Shown in pieces: positions 50,680 to 59,633 of a stretch of 64,000 bases of DNA. Made by a program: the position numbers and the translations under genes. The DNA comes from Mycolicibacterium llatzerense (GTDB taxonomy: Bacteria > Actinomycetota > Actinomycetes > Mycobacteriales > Mycobacteriaceae): positions 62,001 through 126,000 of the forward strand of contig NZ_JXST01000010.1 of assembly GCF_000878195.1 (NCBI RefSeq). Direction: 5' to 3'. Each line of letters begins with the position of its first letter. The first letter of the stretch is position 1. The notes under the pieces were generated by a model. The model saw only the letters and a list, made by a program, of their open reading frames with translations, ran no database searches and was not told the origin of the DNA.

Positions 50680-51855
50680 CTAAACCTCGACGACGACCGC
50701 GCCGCCCTGCCCGCCGCCGGCACACATCGCGGCAACACCGATCCCGCCACCACGGCGCTGCAGCTCGTAGATCAGTGTCGTCACCATCCGCGCACCCGAC
50801 GCCGCGATGGGATGCCCCAGGCTGCAGCCACTTCCGGAGAAGTTCACCTTCTCCTCGTCGAGACCGAATTCTTTGCACGCAGCGATCGGCACCGAGGCGA
50901 ACGCTTCGTTGATCTCCCACAGGGCAACATCGGCCGGTTGCAATCCGGCCCGCTGCAGCACCTTTCCGATCGCGCGCACCGCGCCGAGGCCGGTGTCGCG
51001 CGGTGCGACGCCGGCGGCCGCCCACGCACGCACGGTGGCCATCTTCGTCAGGTTTTCCGCCTCGGCGTAGGCGGCGTCGACGATCGCGACCGCGGCGGCA
51101 GCGTCGTTGGTGCCACTGCTGTTGCCGGCGGTGATCGAGAACCCCTCGATCTCGGGATGCAAAGGCTTCAACTGGGCGAGCTTCTCGGCAGTGGTGTCGC
51201 GCCGGGGAAACTCGTCGACGCTGAAGTCGATGACGGAGCCGTCGGGCAATTGCACCTTCAGGGGGACGATCTCGTCGAGGAACTTGCCGGCGTCGATCGC
51301 GGCGATGGCCCGCTGATGCGACCGCGCGGCCCAGGCGTCCATCTCTTCGCGCGTGATGCCCATGGCCTGCGCGGTGTTCCAGCCGACGGTGATCGACATG
51401 TCCTTGGCCGGAGCATCCGGCGTCTCGACGTGCGTCGGCGGCATCCACCGCTCTTCGAATTTCAGCTCCGGACCCGGGATGCGCCAGTTCACCAGCGGTG
51501 TCATCGACAGCGACTGCACTCCGCCGGCGATCAGCACCCGCTCCATGCCCGAGCCGATCTGCGCGGACGCATTGCCGATGGCGGTGAGGCTGCCCGCGCA
51601 GTGCCGGTTCACCGACTGGCCGGGCACCTGCTGCATGCCGGTCGCGTCCGCCGCATACCGGGCGAGATCGCCACCGCCATAGTGGGATTCAGCGAAGATG
51701 AGGTCGTCGATCGCATTCGGGTCGACCCCGGCGCGGCGCACCACCTCGGGCAGCACCGTGGTGATCAGTGTCTCCGGCGGCGTGTTGACCAGGGTCCCCT
51801 TGAAGGATCGGCCGATCGCTGTCCGGACGGCACCGACGATGACGGGTGTGGGCAT
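50680..51855 (-). CDS. Acetyl-CoA acetyltransferase/thiolase (FadA type)
   Basis: 391 residues from ATG at 51855. All thiolase residues are in place: nucleophile Cys86 (NRHCAGSL), His348 (LGHPIAASG), Cys378 (MCAGGGQG) and NEAFAS. This is the only canonical thiolase in the window and can carry out the final beta-oxidation cleavage. A perfect motif B copy (51887-51905) lies 32 bp upstream. Layout resembles the FadA5/FadA6 steroid thiolases, but the substrate cannot be fixed. Confidence 0.92.
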   Translation of the reverse strand: MPTPVIVGAVRTAIGRSFKGTLVNTPPETLITTVLPEVVRRAGVDPNAIDDLIFAESHYGGGDLARYAADATGMQQVPGQSVNRHCAGSLTAIGNASAQIGSGMERVLIAGGVQSLSMTPLVNWRIPGPELKFEERWMPPTHVETPDAPAKDMSITVGWNTAQAMGITREEMDAWAARSHQRAIAAIDAGKFLDEIVPLKVQLPDGSVIDFSVDEFPRRDTTAEKLAQLKPLHPEIEGFSITAGNSSGTNDAAAAVAIVDAAYAEAENLTKMATVRAWAAAGVAPRDTGLGAVRAIGKVLQRAGLQPADVALWEINEAFASVPIAACKEFGLDEEKVNFSGSGCSLGHPIAASGARMVTTLIYELQRRGGGIGVAAMCAGGGQGGAVVVEV

Positions 51856-51886
51856 GCTCGACCTCAACTTCTCGGGTTGTAACAGA

Positions 51887-51905
51887 TACTGTTGCCTTCA
51901 CAGTA
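51887..51905. promoter_or_regulatory. Motif B operator, perfect copy (TACTGT-N7-ACAGTA)
   Basis: Perfect 6-7-6 inverted repeat, spacer TGCCTTC, in front of the thiolase gene (start 51855) and just after the stop of the crotonase at 51917. Confidence 0.75.
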
Positions 51906-51916
51906 TACGAGACCGG

Positions 51917-52783
51917 TCAGCCCGGCTCGTCTACCCGGAAGTGCTCGTCGCGGAGCCGGAACGCCTCCTTGGTGCCGTGCTCGGCGCGCGTCTTGACGAA
52001 GTTGAACTCACCCGGCGCGAACTGCAGATTCGTCCCGTACGCATGGAACAGATAGCTCGCGACTTCCTCACCCTGGTAGGCCTGGCTCTGTTCGACGAGA
52101 CGAAACGCCTCCTTGGCGATGACCACACCGTCGGCGGGCATCTTCGCGGCCTTGGCGGCCCAGTACCCGGCCCTCGCGGTAACCGATTCCGGTGCACAGG
52201 TTTCGGTGAAGACTCCGAGATGTTCGACGGCGCCGGCCTCGACGATGTCGCCGGTGAGCAGCAGTCTGCGCGCCAGCACCGGGCCGAGCCGGTGGAAGAA
52301 CATGTGCAGGCTGCCGAGCGCAGGCCCGAGGAACCGCGTCGCGGGCATCCCGATCCGGGTGTCTCGCGCGATGACCGAGATGTCGGTCATCAGCGCCATC
52401 TCGAAGCCGCCGCCGAGCGCGTAGCCACCGATCTCGCCGACTGTGACCTTCGGGAAGCCCATCAGGTTGTGATAGAAGCCGAATGACTTGCGGTCCACTG
52501 TGAGTCGTCGTCGCTGGCTCGGCCGGCTCTTGGCCTGCTGCTCACCCGAGCCGTACCAGCCGTACGCGTTGTTCATGTCCGCCCCGGTGCTGAACACTCC
52601 CCCGTTGCCACGCAACAGGACCACGGTGATGTCGTCGTCATCGGCGACCTGATCGAGGTAGCGGGCCAGCTGATCACGCATGGTGGCGTCGTAGGAGTTG
52701 CGCTTGGCCGGGTCGTTGAGCGTGATGGTCGCGATGCGGTGGTCTTCGTCGACCGAGTAGAGAACACGATCGTCAGTCATCAT
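51917..52783 (-). CDS. Crotonase-family protein, one hydratase glutamate kept
   Basis: 288 residues. GVFSTGADMNNAYG oxyanion strand; Glu kept in GGGFEMALM, but the second Glu position reads GMPATRFLG (Ala). An insertion of about 25 residues after the oxyanion strand (WYGSGEQQAKSRPSQRRRL) is unusual. Loss of one acid suggests isomerase or another crotonase reaction. Two adjacent ATG codons are available (52783, 52780). It overlaps the hotdog gene upstream (ATGA) and is cotranscribed with it. Confidence 0.82.
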   Translation of the reverse strand: MMTDDRVLYSVDEDHRIATITLNDPAKRNSYDATMRDQLARYLDQVADDDDITVVLLRGNGGVFSTGADMNNAYGWYGSGEQQAKSRPSQRRRLTVDRKSFGFYHNLMGFPKVTVGEIGGYALGGGFEMALMTDISVIARDTRIGMPATRFLGPALGSLHMFFHRLGPVLARRLLLTGDIVEAGAVEHLGVFTETCAPESVTARAGYWAAKAAKMPADGVVIAKEAFRLVEQSQAYQGEEVASYLFHAYGTNLQFAPGEFNFVKTRAEHGTKEAFRLRDEHFRVDEPG

Positions 52784-53433
52784 TCCTCGAATCCGTTGCG
52801 TCGCTTGCCAAATTGAAAACCGCTGAGTAGCGCGGGCCGAGAAGCCACGGTGCTGAACTCACCGATGCAGAGCACGTCGTCGTCCCGCAGTAGTCGTGCC
52901 GTCGAGACGACCGCGCCGTCGGATTCCACGCGCACGATGTCGAAGCGCAGCTCGGTGAGGATGGGCGTCGGCCGCCGGAAGGTCAGCGCCAGCGCACGGG
53001 TCTTACCCGTCCGCTGCGCGGCGCAGCTCTGATGTTGCGTGACGCAATCGAAGAACACGGCCAGGAACCCGCCATTGACCAGACCCGGCGGCCCCTCGTA
53101 GACCAGCGGGAAGCTCACACGTCCGCTCGCCCTTTCGTCATCGAGGTAGTCGAAGGCGTATTCGGGGAAGCACGGGTTGTAGGCGCCGATGTCGAATGCG
53201 TGGTCGAGGTAGATGCGCTGCTCATCGCCGGCGTCCGCACCGATGCGCGGCGTCAGGTCCTGCGGGCCCGCCGCGGCCAGCACACCCTCCCATTCCGCGA
53301 ACCGGGCCAGCATGTCGTCCACCACGGGATGGTCCCGCTCCAGCGCCAGCAGCAGTCCGGCCAGGCGCCGCATCGCCCCGGCTGCCGCGACCGTCTGCGC
53401 GAGCGGACGTTCGCCGTATTCGACCGTGGCCAT
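52780..53433 (-). CDS. Hotdog-fold thioesterase-like protein
   Basis: 217 residues from ATG at 53433. The central part PLVYEGPPGLVNGGFLAVFFDCVTQHQ (in part GLVNGGFLAVFFDCV) is the hotdog helix with NGGxxxxxxD in the catalytic position, followed by LALTFRRPTPIL and a GEFSTV strand. PaaI-like or related thioesterases remove CoA from pathway intermediates. The N-terminal 80 residues are an added helical domain. Divergent from the crotonase at 53515 with a perfect motif B copy between. Confidence 0.78.
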   Translation of the reverse strand: MATVEYGERPLAQTVAAAGAMRRLAGLLLALERDHPVVDDMLARFAEWEGVLAAAGPQDLTPRIGADAGDEQRIYLDHAFDIGAYNPCFPEYAFDYLDDERASGRVSFPLVYEGPPGLVNGGFLAVFFDCVTQHQSCAAQRTGKTRALALTFRRPTPILTELRFDIVRVESDGAVVSTARLLRDDDVLCIGEFSTVASRPALLSGFQFGKRRNGFEE

Positions 53434-53472
53434 CTGCCTCTTTTCCCGCTTGCCGAATGCAATCGTAGTACA

Positions 53473-53491
53473 TACTGTTGGCATCACAGTA
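53473..53491. promoter_or_regulatory. Motif B operator, perfect copy (TACTGT-N7-ACAGTA)
   Basis: Perfect 6-7-6 inverted repeat, spacer TGGCATC, centred in the 81-bp gap between the divergent hotdog (start 53433) and crotonase (start 53515) operons; one site may serve both. Confidence 0.78.
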
Positions 53492-53514
53492 CGGCATGAG
53501 AGAGGACCACGACG

Positions 53515-54312
53515 GTGAGCGATGACGGTTCGATCACCGTGCTTCGCAACGGCTCTGTCCTGAGCCTCATGCTCGACCGACCGGCGCATCGAAACGCGTT
53601 GAGCCACTCGATGATCGACCGGATGGTCAGCGAGCTCACGACGGCCGCGAGCGACGAAACCCTGCGCGCCGTGCACATCGGCGCGGTGGGCCCGGATTTC
53701 TGCAGCGGTGCGGACTGGGTCGCCACGAACGAGGCAGGAACGCGGCCCCGAGCGGGCCACCTGCTGCGCCGCATCCCCCATACCGCGCACCGCCTCATCG
53801 AACTTGTTGCGACCATTCAACTTCCGGTCGTGTGCAGCGTCCGGGGCTGGGCCGTCGGACTGGGCTGCAACCTGGCGCTGGCCGCCGACTTCACGGTCGC
53901 CGCCGACGACGCGACGTTCTGGGAACCATTCGCCGCGCGCGGCTTCACCCCGGACTCCGGTGCGACGTGGCTGCTGCCACGACTGATCGGCTTGGCCCGC
54001 GCCAAGGAGATGCTCCTGCTCGGCGAACAAGTCAGCGCGAGCGAGGCGGCAAACTGGGGCATGGTGCACCGCGCGGTCGCCCCGGCAGACCTCGAGGATG
54101 CCGCCCGCGCCCTCGTCGACCGACTGGCCTCGGGCCCGACCGTGACCCTCGGACTGGCGAAACAGGCCATCCATCACGCCCAGCAGGCGACGCTGTCGCA
54201 GGCGCTGACCCAGGAGCTGTACAACGTGGAATTGTCCTGCCGCACAGCTGATTTCAAAGAGGGAATGGCCGCGTTCCGCGAGCACCGGCCGCCCCAGTTC
54301 GGTGGGCGGTGA
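53515..54312 (+). CDS. Crotonase-family protein, PaaG-like isomerase type
   Basis: 265 residues, GTG start. DFCSGADWV oxyanion strand. Hydratase Glu positions read GLGCNLA and FWEPFAARG, but TPDSGATWLLPRLIG holds the Asp that PaaG-type enoyl-CoA isomerases use. First of three consecutive crotonase genes, followed by two ligases. Its TGA overlaps the next GTG (GTGA). A ring-substrate isomerase or double-bond shift is a fair guess; hydration is not. Confidence 0.84.
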   Translation: MSDDGSITVLRNGSVLSLMLDRPAHRNALSHSMIDRMVSELTTAASDETLRAVHIGAVGPDFCSGADWVATNEAGTRPRAGHLLRRIPHTAHRLIELVATIQLPVVCSVRGWAVGLGCNLALAADFTVAADDATFWEPFAARGFTPDSGATWLLPRLIGLARAKEMLLLGEQVSASEAANWGMVHRAVAPADLEDAARALVDRLASGPTVTLGLAKQAIHHAQQATLSQALTQELYNVELSCRTADFKEGMAAFREHRPPQFGGR

Positions 54313-55115
54313 GCATGTTCGACACCATCAAGTACGAGGTCGACGACCACAAGGCCATCATCACGCTGAACCGCCCCGACGCCCTCAACGCACTGAGCCC
54401 GCACATGGTCACGGAACTGCGCGCGGCCTACGACCGGGCCGAGAACGACGACGACGTATGGCTGCTCATCGTCACCGCCACCGGCCGCGGCTTCTGCACC
54501 GGCGCGGACGTGAAGGAGATTCCCGGCGACGGCAAGGTCATCAATGAACGGCCTTACCTGTCGACCTACGACCAATGGGAAGCCCCGCAGGAGGGCACCC
54601 CGCCGTTCCGGCGGATGGCCAAACCCGTGCTGGCCGCCATCAACGGCATCTGCTGTGGCGCGGGCCTGGACTGGGTGACCACGGCCGACATCGTCATCGC
54701 GTCCGAGCGGGCCACGTTCTTCGATCCGCACGTGAGCATCGGTCTGGTGGCCGGCCGCGAAGTTGTCCGGCTCGCACGGGTGCTGCCCAGATCAGTGGCG
54801 TTGCGCATGGCGTTGATGGGCAAGCACGAACGATTGAGCGCCGCGCGCGCGTACGAGCTCGGCATGATCAGTGAAGTCGTCGACCACGACCGCCTACTGG
54901 ACCGCGCACACGAGATCGCCGACATCGTCAACTCCAATGCCCCACTGGCCGTTCGGGGTACGCGGCTGGCGATCCTCAAAGGCCTGGACCTGCCGCTGCA
55001 CGAGGCCGAGATGCTCGCGGAGTCCTTCCGGGAACGCAACCTGCACACCGCGGATTCGCTGGAGGGGCCCGCGGCGTTCGTCGAGAAACGCGCACCGAAC
55101 TGGCAGTGCCGATGA
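54309..55115 (+). CDS. Crotonase-family protein with DPHVxxGL block
   Basis: 268 residues from GTG at 54309 (ATG at 54315 also possible). FCTGADVKEIPG oxyanion strand. The hydratase Glu positions are GLDWV and FFDPHVSIGL (His in place of the second Glu). The same DPHVxxGL block occurs at 14580 and, as DSHVSAGL, in the next gene. The three may form one subfamily with a shared reaction other than hydration. It overlaps the previous and next genes by 4 bp. Confidence 0.83.
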   Translation: MSMFDTIKYEVDDHKAIITLNRPDALNALSPHMVTELRAAYDRAENDDDVWLLIVTATGRGFCTGADVKEIPGDGKVINERPYLSTYDQWEAPQEGTPPFRRMAKPVLAAINGICCGAGLDWVTTADIVIASERATFFDPHVSIGLVAGREVVRLARVLPRSVALRMALMGKHERLSAARAYELGMISEVVDHDRLLDRAHEIADIVNSNAPLAVRGTRLAILKGLDLPLHEAEMLAESFRERNLHTADSLEGPAAFVEKRAPNWQCR

Positions 55116-55891
55116 CGTTCGAGACCATCACCCTCGACGTGGACCCCGACACCCACGTCGCCACCATCACGCTGAACCGGCCCGAGGCGCTCAACGCGTT
55201 CAACCGCACCATGTGCGAGGAGATGGTGCAGGCGTGGCGGGCCGTCAAACGCGACGACACCGTCCACGCCGTCGTACTGCGCGCCGCCGGTGACCGGGCG
55301 TTCAGCGCCGGCCTCGACGTGAAAACGCCGTATGGACAACCGGACAACGTGTGGAACCACGAAGACCCCGGCGAAGCGCTCAGCCCGAAATGGCAGAAGA
55401 TGTGGAAGCCCGTGGTGTGCGCCGTGAACGGCATCTGCACTGCCGGCGCGTTCTATTTCGTCAACGAATCCGATGTGGTGATCTGTTCGGACGACGCGAC
55501 GTTCTTCGATTCGCATGTGAGCGCCGGACTGGTGTGCGCGCTGGAACCGGTCGGACTCATGCGGCGTATCGGCCTCGCCGAGACCTTGCGAATCGCGTTG
55601 ATGGGCAATGACGAACGTGTCGGAGCGGCCACCGCCCTGCGCATCGGGCTGGTGTCCGAGGTGGTGCCCGCCGATCAACTGTGGGACCGCGCACACCAGA
55701 TCGCCGCGGCCATCGCCGCCAAACCGACCTCGGCCACCCAGGGCACCGTCAAGGCGATCTGGGAGTCACTGGACAAGCCGTACCGCGCGGCCATGGAGCA
55801 GAACCTCATCTACACCCGGCTCGGAAACCCTTTGGGTACTGCCGAACTCAGTGCCGCACCAGCCAAGCGCAAGCCACCGAGGATCCGGTGA
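55112..55891 (+). CDS. Crotonase-family protein with DSHVxxGL block
   Basis: 259 residues from ATG at 55112 (ATGA overlap). AFSAGLDVKTPYG oxyanion strand. Both hydratase Glu are lost (AGAFYFV and FFDSHVSAGL). Closest in the window to the preceding gene; the tandem pair may form a hetero-oligomer, but that is inference. Ends in a basic tail KRKPPRIR. Coupled to the ligase through a GTGA overlap. Confidence 0.83.
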   Translation: MTFETITLDVDPDTHVATITLNRPEALNAFNRTMCEEMVQAWRAVKRDDTVHAVVLRAAGDRAFSAGLDVKTPYGQPDNVWNHEDPGEALSPKWQKMWKPVVCAVNGICTAGAFYFVNESDVVICSDDATFFDSHVSAGLVCALEPVGLMRRIGLAETLRIALMGNDERVGAATALRIGLVSEVVPADQLWDRAHQIAAAIAAKPTSATQGTVKAIWESLDKPYRAAMEQNLIYTRLGNPLGTAELSAAPAKRKPPRIR

Positions 55892-57285
55892 CACATCCGC
55901 TGAACACACGCATCGCCGAGGTACTGCGGTTGGACCCGGGTGCGAATGCCATCGAATACGACGGCCGCTGGCATTCGTGGGGCCAGATCGCCGATGTTGC
56001 CCAGGCAGTCGCCGGCCTCTCCCCCGGCACCCAGATCGGCATGCTGCTGCGCAACCGGCCCGATCATGTCGCGGCGCTGCTCGGCGTCCTGCTGGCGGGC
56101 GGCACCGTCGTCACCGTCAACCCGTCCCGCGGTGCCGACCGCGTCCGCGCCGACCTCGCCGCGCTCGACCTGTCGACCATCATCGGCGAAGCGTCCGACT
56201 TGGATGCCCCGCCCGCAGGGTCGGTGGGCGGTTTACGGATCTGGGCGGCCGGCGGCGGCGCCGAACTCCGTCCTGCCGTTGCGGTGCGCATGCTGACCAG
56301 CGGAACCACGGGACCGCCCAAGCGAATTGACCTCACCTACGACATGCTGGCCCGCAGTCTCATGGGTCCAGCACCGACGGCGCTCCGCCACGGGGTGGCG
56401 ATCGTCAACGCCCCCTTGGTTCACATCGGCGGCGTGTACCGGATTTTGCAGTGCATCACGTCGGGACGGCCGTTCGCCCTGCTGGACAAGTTCGACTTGG
56501 ACCGGTGGGCCGATGCGGTGCGTCGGCACCGACCCGCCGCGGTCTCCTTGGTGCCGGCAGCGCTGCGAATGGTGCTGCACTCGGAACTGTGCGCCACCGA
56601 CTTGGCGAGCGTCCGGGCGGTGACGTCAGGTACGGCGCCGCTGTCTCCCGACGATGCCGACGCCTTCACCGCCAAGTTCGGTATCCCAGTGCTGACCTCC
56701 TATGCGGCAACAGAATTCGGTGGCGGGGTCGCAGGCTGGACCATCGAGGACTACCACCGGTTCTGGAAAGCGAAGCGCGGCAGCGTCGGACGCGCGACGC
56801 TCGGCGCGTCCCTGCGGGTCGTCGACGATCACGGCAACCCGTTGGCCCCTGGCGAGCCGGGACTACTGGAGGTCAAGCCCGGCCAACTCGGGCCGTCCAC
56901 GGACTGGATGCAGACCACAGACCTGGCCCGCATCGACGCCGACGGATTCGTCTGGATTCTGGGACGCGCCGACCAGGCGATCATCCGGGGCGGATTCAAG
57001 GTGCTGCCCGACGATGTCCGCGCCGCGCTGGAAGGGCACCCCGCGGTGGCGGGTGCGGCGGTCGTCGGCCAGCCCGACGAGCGATTGGGCGAGACGCCGG
57101 TCGCCATGGTGGAGTTGCGCGCACCCGCCGAGGTCGACGACATCGTCGATCACCTTCGAACCCGCCTGGCGCGCTACGAGATTCCCAGTTCCATCGCGAT
57201 CGTCGACCAGATTCCCCGTACCCCGTCAGGCAAGGCGGATCTGGGTGAGGTCCGCCGATTCTTCGCCGACGAACATGCCCGATAG
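55888..57285 (+). CDS. Acyl-CoA synthetase-like (AMP-binding), short form
   Basis: 465 residues from GTG at 55888 (GTGA overlap). P-loop TSGTTGPPKRIDLTYD, YAATEFGGG, QTTDLARIDADGFVWILGRADQAIIRGGFKV (in part GRADQAIIRGGFKV), and catalytic Lys in PSGKADLGEV. Shorter than the usual 500-550 residues, mainly in the N-terminal domain. All catalytic motifs are present. It overlaps the second ligase by 11 bp, so both are made together; they may act on different acids of the same pathway. Confidence 0.85.
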   Translation: MTHPLNTRIAEVLRLDPGANAIEYDGRWHSWGQIADVAQAVAGLSPGTQIGMLLRNRPDHVAALLGVLLAGGTVVTVNPSRGADRVRADLAALDLSTIIGEASDLDAPPAGSVGGLRIWAAGGGAELRPAVAVRMLTSGTTGPPKRIDLTYDMLARSLMGPAPTALRHGVAIVNAPLVHIGGVYRILQCITSGRPFALLDKFDLDRWADAVRRHRPAAVSLVPAALRMVLHSELCATDLASVRAVTSGTAPLSPDDADAFTAKFGIPVLTSYAATEFGGGVAGWTIEDYHRFWKAKRGSVGRATLGASLRVVDDHGNPLAPGEPGLLEVKPGQLGPSTDWMQTTDLARIDADGFVWILGRADQAIIRGGFKVLPDDVRAALEGHPAVAGAAVVGQPDERLGETPVAMVELRAPAEVDDIVDHLRTRLARYEIPSSIAIVDQIPRTPSGKADLGEVRRFFADEHAR

Positions 57286-58774
57286 CACCGACACCATCGA
57301 CCGCCTGGTCCGGGCGCGCAGTGCGGCGCATCCGGACAAGCCGGCGGTGATCGACCCGACCACCTCGATGAGCTACGGCGAGCTCGATGCGTCGAGTCGC
57401 AGCCTGGCCGCGGCGTTCATCGCAGCCGGGATCGGCGTGGGCACTCGCGTCGGGCTGATTATGCCCAACAACGTTGACTGGGTGCGGATCGCCATCGCGG
57501 TGACCCGCATCGGGGCGGTGCTGGTTCCGCTGAGCACGCTGCTTCGGGGACCCGAACTGGTCGCGCAACTACGCGTCGCGGCGGTGCAGCACCTGATCGG
57601 CGTCGACGAGTTCCGGGGCCACCGCTACCTCGACGAACTCCGTGCCGAGCACGAGCCGTTGCCGGAGCTGCGTCGGGTGTGGCCGGCCACCGACCTGAAT
57701 GTCGGCACGAATCTGGGTGCCATCGATACGATGACCGAAACTGTCACGCCCGCAAACACTCTCGCCATCATGTTCACCTCCGGCAGCAGTGGTCCACCGA
57801 AGGGCGTCATCCACTCGCACGGGGGCGCGCTGGGTGCGGTGCGAGCGGGCTTGACGGCGCGCTGCATCGACACCGAGACCCGCCTGTACCTGCCGATGCC
57901 GTTCTTCTGGGTCGGCGGTTTCGGCAGCGGCATCCTGTCCGCACTGCTGGCCGGCGCCACGCTGGTCACCGAGGAGATTCCCCAGCCGGACACCACCTGG
58001 CGACTGTTGCAGCGCGAGCACGTGACGCTGTTTCGCGGCTGGCCGGACCAAGCCGAAGCGATTGCCCGCCATGCTGATTCGATCGGCGCTTCCCTGCCGG
58101 CTCTTCAGCCGGGCAGCCTGCCGGCGCTCTTGCCGGAGGCGCGGCGTCCAGCTCCGGGAGCCCGGGCGCGACTGTTCGGGATGACCGAGGCGTTCGGCCC
58201 GTACTGCGGCTATCCGGCTGACACCGACATGCCGTCCGACAAATGGGGTAGTTGCGGTAAGCCGTTCTCGGGCACAGAGGTTCGGATCGCTGACCCAGAG
58301 ACCGGAGAACCCCTATCAGTCGGCGAGATCGGCATGATCCATATTCGCGGACCGCATCTCATGCGCGGAATCTGCGGGCGCACAACCGAAGAACTGTTCG
58401 ACGCGGACGGCTACTACCCCACCGGTGACCTCGGCAGTGTCGATGACGACGGGTTCCTGTTCTATCACGGTCGCTCCGACGACATGTTCAAGGTCAACGG
58501 CGCGACCGTCTACCCCAGCGAGGTCGAACAGGCGCTGCGCACCATCGACGGTGTCGACACCGCGGCGGTGACCGACGTCGCAGGCGCGGTCGGAGCAGCC
58601 ATTGTGAGTCGTACAAGGACCGTCGATGAGCTGCGGGTGGCGGCCCGAAAGCGGCTCAGTTCCTTCAAAGTTCCGACGGTGTGGCGAGTACTGGGGTCCG
58701 ATGACGCGCTGCCAAGAGGCTCCACCGGGAAGGTCGACGTTGCCGCGTTGCGGGAGCTGCTGGCGCAATCCTGA
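57275..58774 (+). CDS. Acyl-CoA synthetase (AMP-binding)
   Basis: 499 residues from ATG at 57275, 11 bp inside the previous gene; a longer frame to 56702 is antisense-like overlap. P-loop TSGSSGPPKGVIHSHGG, FGMTEAFGPY (in place of YGxTE), YYPTGDLGSVDDDGF, GRSDDMFKVNGATVYP and Lys in GSTGKVDVAAL. A region of low complexity, LPALQPGSLPALLPEARRPAP (in part), lies before the TE motif. Last gene of the crotonase-ligase operon; convergent with the thioesterase at 58776, 1-bp gap. Confidence 0.85.
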   Translation: MPDSTDTIDRLVRARSAAHPDKPAVIDPTTSMSYGELDASSRSLAAAFIAAGIGVGTRVGLIMPNNVDWVRIAIAVTRIGAVLVPLSTLLRGPELVAQLRVAAVQHLIGVDEFRGHRYLDELRAEHEPLPELRRVWPATDLNVGTNLGAIDTMTETVTPANTLAIMFTSGSSGPPKGVIHSHGGALGAVRAGLTARCIDTETRLYLPMPFFWVGGFGSGILSALLAGATLVTEEIPQPDTTWRLLQREHVTLFRGWPDQAEAIARHADSIGASLPALQPGSLPALLPEARRPAPGARARLFGMTEAFGPYCGYPADTDMPSDKWGSCGKPFSGTEVRIADPETGEPLSVGEIGMIHIRGPHLMRGICGRTTEELFDADGYYPTGDLGSVDDDGFLFYHGRSDDMFKVNGATVYPSEVEQALRTIDGVDTAAVTDVAGAVGAAIVSRTRTVDELRVAARKRLSSFKVPTVWRVLGSDDALPRGSTGKVDVAALRELLAQS

Positions 58775-58775
58775 C

Positions 58776-59633
58776 TTACAAGCGCGCCGTCGCGGCGACA
58801 GCGCTGTCGGTGGTTCGCAACGGACGGATCATCCCCTCTTGCGTGAACGAGGCGATCAACCGACCGTCCTCGGTGTGGACTTGTCCACGCACATAGGACA
58901 TTCCGGCACCGACCTGGGTGCTCTCGTGGGTGTACGACAACCAACCGTCCCAGCCGACCGGCTCGTGGAAGGTGACCGTGACCGTCATCGGCGCCGTAGA
59001 AACAGTGAGGTGAGCCTGGCTGGTACCGATGCCGGCGTGCGCACGCATTGTCGTCGAGATCGACAGGTGGCCGGTGAAGTGCGCGAGCAACGCCTTGGCC
59101 AGGTCATCGCGCTGCGGAATAGGGTCATAGTGCAGCCACGCATGCAAAATCGGTGGCCCGACCTCGTCGGGACTGTTGACGTCGACGACGTCGACGAGGC
59201 GCAGTTCGCGGCCGACCATCGGCATATGACTCGGAATCGCTTCCGCCGGCGGCGCGATGTCGGGACGCTCCGCGTGGTGCCGGATCACATCGCGAGTCGG
59301 GGTGTCGGCCAGCACCGTCACCGTCGCGCAACGTCGCCCGTCCTGCTCCACCGCCACCACCGCGGCGGCGAAACTACGGCCATCGTTGACCACGTCGACG
59401 ACGAAGTCGACGGGTAGGTCAACCTGCACCGCCCTGCCGAAGATCGCGTGCGCAGACCGAATCAGTTTGGTGGGCAGCTGTTTTGCGACAGCAACAATGG
59501 ACTGTGCAAGCAACTGGGTGCCGTCGACGATGGCGCGTTCGCCACCGTCACTGAAGCCGCGGTACCGGCCGGCGCCGACCGGCTGAACATCGAACACCTC
59601 GAGCATGCCGGTGACGGAGGACGGCGTCGTCAT
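58776..59633 (-). CDS. Acyl-CoA thioesterase, TesB-like double hotdog
   Basis: 285 residues from ATG at 59633 (ATGA overlap with DUF427). The two hotdog halves are visible: GTQLLAQSIVAVAKQLPTKLIRSAHAIFGRAV (in part QLPTKLIRSAHAIFGRAV) and, later, VTVTFHEPVGWDGWLSYTHES and GRLIASFTQEGMIRP. Relative of 6534-7334. It would release free acid and CoA from an acyl-CoA intermediate. Third gene of a LLM-DUF427-thioesterase operon headed by a degenerate motif A copy, so it may belong to the motif A set. Confidence 0.82.
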   Translation of the reverse strand: MTTPSSVTGMLEVFDVQPVGAGRYRGFSDGGERAIVDGTQLLAQSIVAVAKQLPTKLIRSAHAIFGRAVQVDLPVDFVVDVVNDGRSFAAAVVAVEQDGRRCATVTVLADTPTRDVIRHHAERPDIAPPAEAIPSHMPMVGRELRLVDVVDVNSPDEVGPPILHAWLHYDPIPQRDDLAKALLAHFTGHLSISTTMRAHAGIGTSQAHLTVSTAPMTVTVTFHEPVGWDGWLSYTHESTQVGAGMSYVRGQVHTEDGRLIASFTQEGMIRPLRTTDSAVAATARL

